From Acidobacteriota bacterium (GTDB lineage Bacteria > Acidobacteriota > Vicinamibacteria > Vicinamibacterales > SCN-69-37), in contig JADJUS010000003.1 of NCBI GenBank assembly GCA_016716905.1, positions 124,001 to 188,000 of the forward strand: a stretch of DNA of 64,000 nucleotides, in the 5' to 3' direction. Shown here piece by piece: positions 17,120 to 25,969 of the stretch. The notes beneath the pieces were generated by a model that made no database searches, was not told the origin of the DNA, and saw nothing but the letters and a program-made list of their open reading frames with translations. Within the stretch, counting starts at the first letter, position 1, and every line of letters starts with the position of its first letter. The position numbers and the translations under genes were made by a program.

Positions 17120-17985
17120 GGCAGAAGCCCGAGCAGCACGGTAGATGCCGCGAGCATAGTGAGGGGCGGAAGGGCGTGGTCCTGCGGGCCTCCAGCGAGG
17201 AGCACATCCACACGTTTGCGAAGCGCGCCTCGCGCGGCCACATCGCGGCGATCGGTGGAGTGATAAAACTTCAGCAGGACCCGGCCCAGCAGGTGCGGGT
17301 CACGGCCCCGCGCCGCCACGGCGTCGCAGGCGATCTCGACTTCGTTGCAGTATTCGCGAAACGCCCACAAGGCCACCGGGTTGTAGCACTGCACCAGGCG
17401 CACGGCAAACAGCGCATGTGTGTGCCACCAGCGGCCGTCGCACCAGTGCGCGTGTTCATGCGCCACCACGGCTTCCCACTCAGGGGCGGTGAGCGAATCG
17501 AGCGCTCCGCGCGAGACGATCAACTGCGGGCGGCCCGGCCGGCCGCTGGTCACGACCAGTACCGACGCCAATGGGCTGACGCGCACCACGCACTGTGCCC
17601 ACCCTGGCCGCCCGTGCACCATGGCCTCCAGGAATCCGGGCACGTCCGTGCCGTCCGCCTTGGGCCGCCGCAGCGCCGGTAGCAGCTCCTGCCACATCGT
17701 GAACGCCACGGCGAGAATGGCCAGCAACACGAATGCATCCACCACGTGAAGACTGCCCGGCAGCGGCACCGCCAGAATTCTGGCGCTGTTCAGAATGGCC
17801 GTGCCTTCGGCGAACTCCACTCGTCCGCGTCCCGGAATGGCCGCGGTCACCATCGGCAGCACGAGGAGCAGGGCCAGAAGGTGGCGTTTCGTGCGGCCGG
17901 ACGGCAAACGCACCTGCCGGGTCCACGCATAGAGGATGCTCCCCATGACGGCGGAATGCAGGGCGACCTGCCAGAGATACGTCAC
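17107..17985 (-). CDS. M56-family (BlaR1-like) membrane metallopeptidase
   Basis: A 292-residue membrane protein with about four hydrophobic helices and an M56 zinc-protease core: VVAHEHAHWCDGRWW (HEHAH at residues 176-180), followed by the third-ligand region EYCNEVEIACDAVAA. BlaR1/MecR1 relatives sense envelope signals and cleave a repressor. No beta-lactam sensor domain is present and no BlaI-type repressor gene is adjacent. Its start overlaps the cytochrome b stop (ATGA), which ties it to a redox operon, an unexpected partner. The target protein is unknown; the small downstream exported protein is one candidate. Confidence 0.82.
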   Translation of the reverse strand: MTYLWQVALHSAVMGSILYAWTRQVRLPSGRTKRHLLALLLVLPMVTAAIPGRGRVEFAEGTAILNSARILAVPLPGSLHVVDAFVLLAILAVAFTMWQELLPALRRPKADGTDVPGFLEAMVHGRPGWAQCVVRVSPLASVLVVTSGRPGRPQLIVSRGALDSLTAPEWEAVVAHEHAHWCDGRWWHTHALFAVRLVQCYNPVALWAFREYCNEVEIACDAVAARGRDPHLLGRVLLKFYHSTDRRDVAARGALRKRVDVLLAGGPQDHALPPLTMLAASTVLLGLLPWIV

Positions 17986-18686
17986 TTTTTTTCGAAGAGG
18001 TCTTCGTACTCCAGCGCATGTTCGTGGCGGAGTTTCTCCTTGCGGATCTTGCCGGTGAAGATGCTGGTATCAATGGGGAATGACTCCGGCGCCAGATGCG
18101 CGCCGGCGATGTGCCACACGAGCACGATGAGGAACGCAAACAGCGCTTCGTAACTGTGCATGGCCTTGGCGGCCGGAATCAGCTCCGCCGGGAGGTACCG
18201 CGAAATGAGGATCGGGAAGTAGAGAATATATCCCGTGGCCACCATGATCAGGCTGCCGAAGATCAGGCCCCAGTACTCAAACTTCTGCCGGTAGTCGTAC
18301 CGGCCAAATTTGGGCGCCGCCTCGGTGTAGCCGGCGTAGTACCGGAGGTTGTTGATGGCGTCCCGGAAGTCCTGCCGGCCCAGCAGCATGGATGGCTTCA
18401 TGCGGCCGGACAGCACGCCGGTGATCGCCACCGTCAGGTGGGCGACCACCAACCCGGTGAACAGGATGCCGGCGGCGCGGTGGAGCCATCGCGTGGCAAA
18501 GATCCCGCCCAGATGGTCAACCACCCAGCGACTGGCGTCCGACGTGGGCCACCCCTGCGGCATTCCTGTCACGAGCAGCAGGCCAAACAGCACGATCACC
18601 GCCGCGTGCTGGAACCGGCTCCAGGAGGAGAACCGTACGACGTATTCGTTGGGATCGGGCTGGGGCATGAGTGGCGTCTCCATCAT
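17982..18686 (-). CDS. Membrane cytochrome b subunit (b561/formate-dehydrogenase-gamma-like)
   Basis: A 234-residue integral membrane protein with four helices and histidines placed as b-heme ligands: RFQHAAVIVLFGLLL, TRWLHRAAGILFTGLVVAH, then MHSYEALFAFLIVLVWHIAGAH. Such subunits move electrons between quinones and periplasmic carriers. The start overlaps the stop of the multiheme cytochrome gene (ATGA at 18686), so the two probably form one quinol:cytochrome complex. The ATG at 18668 has a better ribosome-binding site (GGAGA) and is an alternative start. The M56 gene overlaps the end. Confidence 0.83.
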   Translation of the reverse strand: MMETPLMPQPDPNEYVVRFSSWSRFQHAAVIVLFGLLLVTGMPQGWPTSDASRWVVDHLGGIFATRWLHRAAGILFTGLVVAHLTVAITGVLSGRMKPSMLLGRQDFRDAINNLRYYAGYTEAAPKFGRYDYRQKFEYWGLIFGSLIMVATGYILYFPILISRYLPAELIPAAKAMHSYEALFAFLIVLVWHIAGAHLAPESFPIDTSIFTGKIRKEKLRHEHALEYEDLFEKK

Positions 18687-19819
18687 CGACCCGACGACAT
18701 GCGATACACGTGCAGCAACAGGTTCATGATCAAGCCGAGCACGGCGAACGGGATGAAGAACTTGTAGAACGACTCCACCGCCCACACCATTGGCGCATTC
18801 CGCGGAGACGGCGGGTAGTGCGACAGCCACGCCGCAGGGAATGTCTTGACCGCATCCTGATGGCACTTGCTGCAGGCTGCCGACACCGTGGCAGTCATGG
18901 CGTCATGTCCCTTCAGTCTCGGAGACGCGATGTTGTGCACCCCATGACAGTCATTGCAGGTGACGACGATCTGTTGTTGATCCTCGGAGAGGTTGCGTGA
19001 GAGTGATGCGGTGGCGCCGTGGAAATCCGCGAGGTAGGTCTGGGCCACCGTGGTGGAAATCCCGTACTTCGACATCAGCGGTTTGTCGCCGTGGCAGCGG
19101 ATGCACGTCTCGGGCGAGTTCAGGCGGAACTTCGTGGTGCCCGGCTGCTGCACCTGGTGATGTGTGTGGCAGTCCGCGCAGGCCGGCACATCCTGATTGT
19201 TGTCATCGACCAGAACCCGGCCGTGGACGCTGTCGGCATACTGGGCGTAGACCTCGGTGTGGCAGGTGGCGCAGCTGCGCGACATCATGGCCCGCTTGGC
19301 GTGAGGATTCTGGATGTTGTGCGCGCCATGGCAATCGGTGCAGATTGGCGCCGTGTCCACCCCGGCTTTTAACAGTTCGTAGTGCACGCTCTCGAGCGTC
19401 CGCGTGTAGGTGTCAAAGTGACACTTCTTGCAGAGTTCATACGAACTGACGGTATAGGCCCGGCGGCTCGGGAACGTGGCGCCTGAAGGATGGTCCTGAT
19501 CGTACTTGCTGTGACAGTCGGTGCAGATGAGCTGGGCGGAGTGCACAGAGCCCGCGAAGTGCTTCAGGTCCACGTGCAGACTCAAGGATTCGCCATCCTC
19601 AAACGTCATGGACATGGTGGAGTCTTCGTGGCACGCGAGGCACGCGGCCACGGCGTCAGGCACTTGTGCAGGCGCGGCGGTGACTGGGGTGGCAGCAGGT
19701 GAAGGAGTGGGTGGGGTGGTGCCGGTTTGCCGGGCGATGACCGCGGCAGCGAAGAGGATCACGAGTAGCGCAGTGGCCCAAGTGTGCCGGTGCGCCAGGT
19801 GATCCAATCGCCGCGTCAT
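18683..19819 (-). CDS. Nonaheme c-type cytochrome, membrane-anchored
   Basis: A 378-residue periplasmic cytochrome. After an N-terminal signal/anchor (ATALLVILFAAAVIA) and a Pro/Thr/Ala linker there are nine CxxCH heme-binding motifs (CLACH, CTDCH, CKKCH, CTDCH, CATCH, CADCH, CIRCH, CNDCH, CSKCH) with extra histidines that can be distal ligands. A C-terminal helix (FFIPFAVLGLIMNLLLHVY) anchors it. It resembles NapC/NrfB-like or Cbc-type electron-transfer proteins. ATG 19819 is preferred for the signal peptide; ATG 19825 is possible. It is overlapped by the cytochrome b gene, so an electron path from quinol through the b-hemes to periplasmic acceptors is inferred. Confidence 0.9.
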   Translation of the reverse strand: MTRRLDHLAHRHTWATALLVILFAAAVIARQTGTTPPTPSPAATPVTAAPAQVPDAVAACLACHEDSTMSMTFEDGESLSLHVDLKHFAGSVHSAQLICTDCHSKYDQDHPSGATFPSRRAYTVSSYELCKKCHFDTYTRTLESVHYELLKAGVDTAPICTDCHGAHNIQNPHAKRAMMSRSCATCHTEVYAQYADSVHGRVLVDDNNQDVPACADCHTHHQVQQPGTTKFRLNSPETCIRCHGDKPLMSKYGISTTVAQTYLADFHGATASLSRNLSEDQQQIVVTCNDCHGVHNIASPRLKGHDAMTATVSAACSKCHQDAVKTFPAAWLSHYPPSPRNAPMVWAVESFYKFFIPFAVLGLIMNLLLHVYRMSSGR

Positions 19820-19909
19820 CCCCATCCCCTTACTGGGGCGGCGGGGACCTGCCATCCATCGTGCGACCGGTCCCCGTGGGATTACCGCCCGAGTTCGATT
19901 ATTGCACAT

Positions 19910-20332
19910 CTAGCGCTCGTCGGTTTTGGTCGGGTCGAGTTTGCGTTCGACGTCTTCTGCCCAGGCGTCTGCCGGCGGGACGTGTGGCTCACGCGTCGTG
20001 TTGGGTTTTGTCCGGCTGAAAAACGCCAGCGCCGGTGCCCAACCGGGCCGCATGACGCGAACCGCAGCGGTGGCCGCGCCAGTGGCCGCTTCGGCGGTCT
20101 TGGCGGCGAGCAGCCGTCCCACCATCGCGAAACCGAGGAACGGCAGGAAGATGACAAACGCCAGGCCCAGCAGTGGTGCCAGCGCGAGCATCACCACCAT
20201 GGGGACGCGGCGGTAGACGTCGGTGTCTGTTCCGGGCAGGGGGCCCTGGCGATCCACAGATTCGAGGTGGAACCGCGTCAGGTTGAAATAGAGCCCCGGG
20301 TCAACGTTTTGATTTGCAGTGTAAGTTGTCAT
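19910..20332 (-). CDS. Small membrane protein at the head of the cytochrome operon
   Basis: A 140-residue protein with no recognised family. It has a polar N-terminus (TTYTANQNVDPGLYFNL), a hydrophobic segment of one or two helices (VVMLALAPLLGLAFVIFLPFLGFAMVG, about residues 45-72), an Ala-rich stretch, and a polar Pro/Glu-rich tail. The ATG at 20332 has a strong ribosome-binding site (GGAGG, 8-base spacing). It lies 90 bases upstream of the multiheme cytochrome on the same strand, so it may be an assembly or structural subunit of that complex. This role is inferred from position only. Confidence 0.7.
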   Translation of the reverse strand: MTTYTANQNVDPGLYFNLTRFHLESVDRQGPLPGTDTDVYRRVPMVVMLALAPLLGLAFVIFLPFLGFAMVGRLLAAKTAEAATGAATAAVRVMRPGWAPALAFFSRTKPNTTREPHVPPADAWAEDVERKLDPTKTDER

Positions 20333-20450
20333 GGCCAGTGCCTCCGTTATCTGAGGCCATACTGACGCCACCCCAGGGCACAAGCCATACGGTACTTGTC
20401 CGATTCTCGGACCTGCGAACGCTGCATCTTCCGCCCCACAGATGTAGGTT

Positions 20451-20472
20451 TCGGCCTTGGAGACCAGGCCGA
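20451..20472. repeat. Palindromic hairpin in intergenic DNA
   Basis: TCGGCCT and AGGCCGA (7-bp arms, 8-base loop) lie between the two minus-strand units, with partly matching GTAG/CTAC outside. A smaller hairpin, GTCCG-ATTCT-CGGAC, is at 20398-20412. They may be remnants of a palindromic repeat or weak terminators; the 196-base gap holds nothing else. Confidence 0.4.
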
Positions 20473-20528
20473 GCTACGTTCGGAAGGGGCTGGCCCGAGT
20501 GTCCGCTACACGCAAACGAAAAACGCGC

Positions 20529-21236
20529 CTAGCGAGCGCGGGCGCGGGCGACGCGGTCGACGAGTTGCCGGAATTCGGTGCTGTCGATGCCCTTGCCGCT
20601 GAGCTCGAACTCAAACGAGCCGCCCTGGAAGGGCTCCACCTTCAGCTTATATGCGCCGATTTGCTCGACTTTTTTGATGTCGATGAGTTTCCAGATCCTG
20701 GCATCCTCGATCCGATCCGGCGACTCGTAGGTCACCGCCGTTTCGCTCAGGATTAACGTGCCCTGGCAGCTGCCAATCAGGTGCTGATGTTTGACCTGAT
20801 AACTGGCGAGCACACCTGAAGCCGGAGTCGCGGTGGGCGCAGCGACTGGCGCCGCACTGGCGGGCTGCGCCGCTGCGGCGGTGGTTTCATACCACCGCAT
20901 CACGTTGGCCGACTGCGTCAATCGAAACCGGAATGTGTCACGCTCACCGTCAGCATCGCGGAGCGGACGCCGTGTCACGATCGTCACCACGTCACCCGAG
21001 CGATCGATCTTCGCGATGTCGGCGCGATCGATCGAGATCGACGCCTTCGGGTTGTCGGCGGCCACGAACACAATGTGGTTGGCCACGAACGTCATCTGGC
21101 CTTTCGCGGCACCGAACGGTACCGCGAGTTCGGCATCCACAAACACCAAGGGGGACTGTGCGCGGACAATGCCGGCGGCGAACGCGGTGATGCTGAACAC
21201 GACGAGGACGAGCGACAGGCGTTTCAGGGCTGACAT
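20529..21236 (-). CDS. Secreted protein with PH/GRAM-like strands
   Basis: A 235-residue exported protein: signal peptide (LSLVLVVFSITAFAAGIVRA), a first beta-rich unit (GQMTFVANHIVFVAADNP to RRPLRDADGERDTFRFRL), a low-complexity Ala/Pro linker, and a second similar beta-rich unit (CQGTLILSETAVTYESPDR, KLIDIKKVEQIGAYKLKVEP). The repeating strand pattern followed by a final helix resembles bacterial PH-like domains, present twice. The start has GGAGG four bases upstream. The function is unknown. It is divergent from the VWFA gene, with about 100 bases between. Confidence 0.65.
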   Translation of the reverse strand: MSALKRLSLVLVVFSITAFAAGIVRAQSPLVFVDAELAVPFGAAKGQMTFVANHIVFVAADNPKASISIDRADIAKIDRSGDVVTIVTRRPLRDADGERDTFRFRLTQSANVMRWYETTAAAAQPASAAPVAAPTATPASGVLASYQVKHQHLIGSCQGTLILSETAVTYESPDRIEDARIWKLIDIKKVEQIGAYKLKVEPFQGGSFEFELSGKGIDSTEFRQLVDRVARARAR

Positions 21237-21325
21237 CCAACCTCCAGCTGGTGTGGTGAGTGTCGATTAGACAGGCACGTGCAGGTGTTCGTCAACGGTC
21301 GCCGCCCGCAGCACAAACCCTGCGT

Positions 21326-21331
21326 TATAGT
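21326..21331 (+). promoter_or_regulatory. -10 box of the VWFA gene
   Basis: TATAGT in the context TGCGTTATA (shared with the tatA promoter) ends 9 bases before the GTG at 21341. The transcript would have a leader of only about 2-3 bases. Confidence 0.45.
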
Positions 21332-21340
21332 GAGGCCCTG

Positions 21341-23281
21341 GTGTCCAGGACCCTGCTTTTCACCGCCGCGGCGTTGTGCTCGGGGTTGATGCTCGGCGCC
21401 CAGCAGCCGTCCGTGTTCCGTGCGGGCGTCGAATATGTCCCGGTTGACGTCGTCGTGACCGATGGCAACGACGAACCCGTCACCGACCTGAAGGCCGACG
21501 AGTTCGAGATTTACCAGGGCGGGCGCACGCAGACCGTCGCGGATTTCAGATTCGTGTCAATTCCGGTCGCCGAACGCGACGTTGCGGCGGTCAGGAAGCA
21601 GCCCGACATCCAGAACGTGGCGTCGAACGTCCAGGTGTCACCAGACAGCCGCTTATTCGTGCTGCTCATCGACGACCTGCACACACTCGAATATGAAATC
21701 GTTCAAGTCAAGCAGGTCATGACGGACTTCGTCCGCGCGTTGTCGCCCGCCGATGAGGTAGCCGTCGTGTTTGCGGGGCGATCGGATCTCAGTGTGAATT
21801 TCACGACCGATCCTGCGCGCATGCTGCGCGCGATTGACAACACGCGCGAGGCGTTTGGATTCGCGATTGACGCGCTGGGCCGTTCGGCGAATGAGGACCG
21901 AGGCATGAATGGCCGTGCGATGACGGCTCCGGGCCGTGCGGTGGCGTTTGCGTTCAAGAACGCGGCGCGAGCCCTCGCCGGCTCCGGGCATCCGCGCAGG
22001 GCCATCGTCTACGTGAGTGGCGGATCGCCGATAGATCACGAGGCGGCGAACTGGACCCACGTGGTGTCCGAGGATCTGAGGGACGCGTTTGAGACGGCAC
22101 GGCGTTCGAACGTTCCTATTTATTCGCTTGATCCGCGCGGCCTCGCGCAACCGGCGGATGTGGTTCGAGGCGGCATTGGGGCCATCGGCGGCGGGGGGGC
22201 GACATCCACCTACGGCGTCATGAAGCAAATCCAGGTACAGCAGGCCAACCTGTCTGTGGCGTCAATCAATACAGGCGGACGGGCGTTTGTGAATCAGTCT
22301 GACCTCGCCGGCGCGATCAAAGCCATCGTCCGCGAGAACGGCAGCTTCTACGTGCTTGGCTACTATCCGTCGCCGGCTCCGAAGGACGGCCGCTTTCACC
22401 CGATCGAGGTCAAGGTGACACGGCCCGGCGTGCGGGTGCGCGCCCGTCCCGGCTACACGTCGGCGTCTGCTGCCGGCGCGGATGAGAGCACCGCCGACCG
22501 GCTGGCTGCGGCCATGTCGTCTGGGGTGGACATGCGCGGGTTGATGTTACGTGCGCACGTCGCTCCGCTGTTGCCCTTCGACAAAGTGATGCGCAGCACG
22601 GTGACGATTCAGGTCACGTATCCCACCATCAACAGCGACCTGCCGTTTGACGAGGTGAAGGTGCAGATCGCCGCGCTCGACGCCGACGGCAAAGTGCGGG
22701 CCTCATCGGACCGGGGCTATACGTTCAAGGCGCCCCGCAGTGAACGCGAGTCCGCCACGTTCTTGATCAACGGTTCGATCGACCTGCCCGCCCAGCCACT
22801 GACCGTGCGCATTGGTGTGTCCAGCCGTGCGCTGGGTCGAACCGGCACGCTCCAGATTCCGGTCAGCGTCCCGAAGCCGTCCGACGATCATCTGCAAATG
22901 GGCGCAGCCGTGATCGGGCTGACGGGGCCGCCCAGGGAGTCGGCGCTGGGCGATGTACTGGTGCGCGGTCTGGTGCCGTTTCAGCCCACCACCACCAGGC
23001 TCTTCAGTCCTCGTGCCACGCTTCGGGTCTTCATTCCGCTGTTCTGGCGCGGGCGCGAGGATAACGCGAAAGTCACGCTGACGCTGCGGGGCGAGGCGTT
23101 TACCGCACAGCGTGAAGAATCGCTGGCGGCGTCCGCCGGGGACAAAGGCCTACGCCTGACATCGCTCGACACCTTGATTCCGTTGGCGAAGTTTGCCGGG
23201 CCGGTGACCTTGCAGATTGAAGCCCGGTTGCCGAACGGGCAGACGGCACAACAGTCGATCGGCTTCGACGTCCGCCGGTAG
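21341..23281 (+). CDS. Secreted VWFA-related protein (acidobacterial type, first copy)
   Basis: A 646-residue exported protein. A signal peptide (TLLFTAAALCSGLMLGAQQ) is followed by the opening typical of the TIGR03436-type family (FRAGVEYVPVDVVVTDGNDE, DLKADEFEIYQGG), then a von Willebrand A-type domain (RLFVLLIDDLHTLEYEI, ADEVAVVFAGRSDLSVNF, HPRRAIVYVSGGSPID) and RENGSFYVLGYYPS. The C-terminal 250 residues are beta-rich and unassigned. Such proteins are abundant in acidobacteria and probably mediate adhesion or complex assembly; their partners are unknown. GTG 21341 gives the signal peptide; the open frame upstream is not signal-like. It is about twice the length of the second copy at 48652. 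Confidence 0.8.
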   Translation: MSRTLLFTAAALCSGLMLGAQQPSVFRAGVEYVPVDVVVTDGNDEPVTDLKADEFEIYQGGRTQTVADFRFVSIPVAERDVAAVRKQPDIQNVASNVQVSPDSRLFVLLIDDLHTLEYEIVQVKQVMTDFVRALSPADEVAVVFAGRSDLSVNFTTDPARMLRAIDNTREAFGFAIDALGRSANEDRGMNGRAMTAPGRAVAFAFKNAARALAGSGHPRRAIVYVSGGSPIDHEAANWTHVVSEDLRDAFETARRSNVPIYSLDPRGLAQPADVVRGGIGAIGGGGATSTYGVMKQIQVQQANLSVASINTGGRAFVNQSDLAGAIKAIVRENGSFYVLGYYPSPAPKDGRFHPIEVKVTRPGVRVRARPGYTSASAAGADESTADRLAAAMSSGVDMRGLMLRAHVAPLLPFDKVMRSTVTIQVTYPTINSDLPFDEVKVQIAALDADGKVRASSDRGYTFKAPRSERESATFLINGSIDLPAQPLTVRIGVSSRALGRTGTLQIPVSVPKPSDDHLQMGAAVIGLTGPPRESALGDVLVRGLVPFQPTTTRLFSPRATLRVFIPLFWRGREDNAKVTLTLRGEAFTAQREESLAASAGDKGLRLTSLDTLIPLAKFAGPVTLQIEARLPNGQTAQQSIGFDVRR

Positions 23282-23340
23282 ATTCGGCCGTCATGTTATC
23301 GTTGGATGTTGGTTGATTTGATTTGTTGGAGGTTATGTAT

Positions 23341-23814
23341 ATGCGTCGATTGACAATCACGGCCGTGGCTGTTCTGGTGTGCGCTGCGGGCCTCACAGCC
23401 GCTGGGGCCGCCCAGGCCAAGAAATTCGGGACCGCCCTCACCCTGACCGAAGTCACCAAGGTCTCCGACATCTACGCGTCGCCCGACAAGTTCAACGGCA
23501 AGCGCGTGCTCGTGCAGGGGCCCATCGTTGACGTGTGCGCGGAGATGGGATGCTGGCTCGCGATCGGCAGCGACAAGGAATTTCAGACCATCCGCTTCAA
23601 GGTGGAAGACGGCGTGATCGTGTTCCCGATGTCGGTCAAGGGCATGACCGCGAAGGTCGAGGGTGTCCTGGCGGTGTCCCTGCTGAGCGAAGCGGACCAG
23701 ATCAAACAGGGCGAGGAAATGGCCCGCGAAAAGAAGACGACCTTTGACCCGAAAACCGTCAAGGGCCCGAAAACCAGCATCCAGATCAAGGGTGAAGGCG
23801 CAGAAGTTAAGTAA
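23341..23814 (+). CDS. DUF4920-like small periplasmic protein
   Basis: A 157-residue exported protein: signal peptide (LTITAVAVLVCAAGLTAAGAAQA), then one compact domain with the diagnostic segment GKRVLVQGPIVDVCAEMGCW followed by FKVEDGVIVFPMSVKGMTAKVEG. DUF4920 proteins have an OB-like fold with a cysteine pair, here C in DVC and C in GCW, suggesting metal or redox chemistry. The start is ATG 23341, with GGAGG at 23328-23332. The PepSY-like membrane gene follows 15 bases later, so they are likely co-transcribed. The function is not established. Confidence 0.78.
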   Translation: MRRLTITAVAVLVCAAGLTAAGAAQAKKFGTALTLTEVTKVSDIYASPDKFNGKRVLVQGPIVDVCAEMGCWLAIGSDKEFQTIRFKVEDGVIVFPMSVKGMTAKVEGVLAVSLLSEADQIKQGEEMAREKKTTFDPKTVKGPKTSIQIKGEGAEVK

Positions 23815-23829
23815 CTGGGGAAGTGGCGT

Positions 23830-24381
23830 GTGAAGTGGCGGCGGCTTAATAACGTCCTGCATCGGGACGTCGGCTATTTGGCGGTGGGACTGACGCTCGT
23901 GTTTGGCGTGTCAGGACTGGCCCTCAATCATCGCGCCGACTGGAACCCGTCGTATCGGCAGCAGAAGACCGCAAAGCAAATCGCGCCCCTCACGGCCACC
24001 GATCGCGACGGACAGGTCCGGGAGGCACTCAGCCAGTTGGGCGTCACAGGTGAGCCCAGGAATGCCTTCCGGCCTGATCCGCAGACCCTCCAGATTTTTT
24101 TCGAGAACACCACCTACGCGATCGACATTCCTACCGGCAAGGTGATCGTGGACGCCGTGCGGCCCCGCCCGGTGCTCTTCGAACTGAACCAGATGCACCT
24201 CAACGCCGGCAAGGGCGTCTGGACATTCATCGCCGACGTGTATGCGGTGGCCCTGATCTTCATGGCCGTGACCGGTGTCTTTGTCCTGCGAGGGAAGACC
24301 GGCATCACCGGCCGCGGCGCGTGGCTTGTGACACTCGGTGTGCTCGTGCCCGTCGTGTACTGGGTCTGGGCGATGCTGTGA
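23830..24381 (+). CDS. PepSY-associated membrane protein
   Basis: A 183-residue membrane protein: a first helix with the PepSY_TM signature (LHRDVGYLAVGLTLVFGVSGLALNH), a periplasmic PepSY-like part (VREALSQLGVTGEPRNAFRP to TTYAIDIPTGKVIVDAVRPR), then LNQMHLNAGKGVWTFIADVYAVALIFMAVTG and a last helix. Relatives act in iron, heme or copper reduction and uptake at the inner membrane. The GTG start has GGGGAA 8 bases upstream. It pairs with the DUF4920-like gene, so both may handle a metal or its reduction; this is inference. Confidence 0.8.
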   Translation: MKWRRLNNVLHRDVGYLAVGLTLVFGVSGLALNHRADWNPSYRQQKTAKQIAPLTATDRDGQVREALSQLGVTGEPRNAFRPDPQTLQIFFENTTYAIDIPTGKVIVDAVRPRPVLFELNQMHLNAGKGVWTFIADVYAVALIFMAVTGVFVLRGKTGITGRGAWLVTLGVLVPVVYWVWAML

Positions 24382-24383
24382 CC

Positions 24384-24397
24384 AGACCGGCCGGTCT
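24384..24397. other. Palindrome between convergent genes
   Basis: AGACCGGCCGGTCT is a perfect 14-bp palindrome in the 21-base gap between the ends of the PepSY gene and the ABC permease. It has no loop or U-tract, so a terminator role is possible but unproven. Confidence 0.3.
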
Positions 24398-24402
24398 ACG
24401 CG

Positions 24403-25969
24403 CTACCGACCGCTGAGGGCGAGGCCGATGGTCTCGGCGACGACTGACATGACGAAAACGGCGCTTGCCGCGTACACGCAGAGCCAGACGATTTGACGGG
24501 CGATGCGGCGGCGGCCTCGATCAACGGTGCGATGATTGGTGAACGCAAAACCAACCAGGAGCAGTACGAAGCCGGACGCCGCCCACTCAAAAGAGCCGTA
24601 CAACGAGGCGTACAGCCGCCACCAGATGTGGTTGTTCGGGTCAGGCCGGCCCAGCGTGGCGTGGAGGACCGGCTGCAGGGCCTGCGCCAGCCAGCTGATT
24701 GCTGCGCGTGGTCCCCTGGCCAACAGCGGCACCGCGGCCATCGCAGCGAGCATCGTCGCGCCGGCGATGACCGGGAAGGACGCCAGAAACGCACGGACAC
24801 CGCTCGTGCTGAGCGACGACACGTATAGAGCGGCGGCACTGAGCAGGACCACGGCCATTGCCGGATAGCTGCGATCGCGGACTCCCGGTTCCGGGGCAAT
24901 CATTTCCAACAGGGACGGGAGCACCCAGGCCAGGGCCAGGGCGAGCGCGACGACGATGCCGGATTTGATGGCCCATTGCTTCCACGCGGCGAACGGAAGC
25001 AATGTTTGCCAGTCGGCTGTGCCGAAGCGGCGTTCCTCGGCGCTGGCAAGAGCGCCGATCATCACGGGGACCAGGCCGCTGTGCAGGCTCACGCTGATGT
25101 ACAGGGCCGATTCCGTGAACACGTTGGGGGCCAGGCGGAGTCCTGTAATCACCGCCAGCCAGACCGCAATGTAGGCGCCCGACACCACAAAGGTGACCTG
25201 CTGGAGCCAGAACTCTTTCTTGACGAGCGCCCACAAGGGGTGAACGGCATGAGCGCGCTCCGCGTCGATGGTCGCCCGGCCGAGCCACGCGATCGAAAGA
25301 TCCAACTCGGCCTGGGACCCACCGCTGACCTCGAAGCGTCATGAACGCGCGCCACGTCATCAGCGCGCCAAGGCCCGCCAACGCCATGGTGGCCTGCCAG
25401 AGGCTGTCGAATGGCACGTGGAAGTACGAACCGACCACCCAGAGCAGCGAGGGCAATGCGCCGCCAAACACCGCGCCCGCCAGCGGGCCGCCGCACGCCA
25501 TCGTCATCCACGGCGCCAGGAAGAGGCCGCAGGCGAACGGCAGTGCGCACAACATCAGCAGCTTTCCGCTGTTCTCTGCTCCGAACCAGGGGTCCGACGC
25601 GAATGCCGTCATCGCCAGGGCGGCGAGCCCCAACAGCATCGGCCACAGGACGGCAAACTTCGTCAGCAGGAGGCGTGCGCGAGAGGCCGGCTGGACCAGA
25701 AGTCCGGATAACGTCCCGTGCGAGTACTCCTGCCCGAGCGACAACGCGCCGAGCGCGATGGCACCGCCTGCATAGGCAAAGAGACCAAAGACCATGGATG
25801 CGGGCGGCACCGTGGCGCGCCCGTCCGGAGTAAAGTGGCGGTCGTCGAGCATCGGCGGCAGTTCCTGCAGCAGCACCCAACAGGCGAGCATGCCCGCAAC
25901 AATCGCCGCCCACCACGGCAGCAGTTCCCGCAGTTCCTTGCGGAGTTGGAGCGGCAGCGCCCTCGTCAC
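24403..25969 (-). pseudogene. ABC-2 type permease, split by a single-base frameshift
   Basis: The span encodes one permease of about 521 residues if one base is removed. The N-terminal half starts at 25969 (MTRALPLQLRKELRELLPWW) with helices such as LFAYAGGAIALGALSLGQEYSHGTL. The C-terminal half continues in another frame from about 25320 (DLSIAWLGRATIDAERAHA, then ALVKKEFWLQQVTFVVSGAYIAVW). The total length is one base more than a multiple of three, and the break falls at a GGGTCCC run (about 25313-25323), so a single extra G or C explains it. The start overlaps the ATPase stop (ATGA). It may be a recent pseudogene or an assembly error; both halves keep good coding character. Confidence 0.8.

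Noticed and set aside
17107..17985. Complete beta-lactam sensing system (blaR1-blaI)
   Set aside because: No penicillin-binding sensor domain and no BlaI-type regulator are present nearby.
21341..23281. Intact MIDAS metal site in the long VWFA protein
   Set aside because: The strand that should carry DxSxS reads LLIDDLHTLE, so the canonical motif is not present.
24403..25969. Programmed +1 frameshift as an explanation for the split permease
   Set aside because: No slippery sequence plus stop or stem typical of programmed sites was seen; a run-length indel is simpler.
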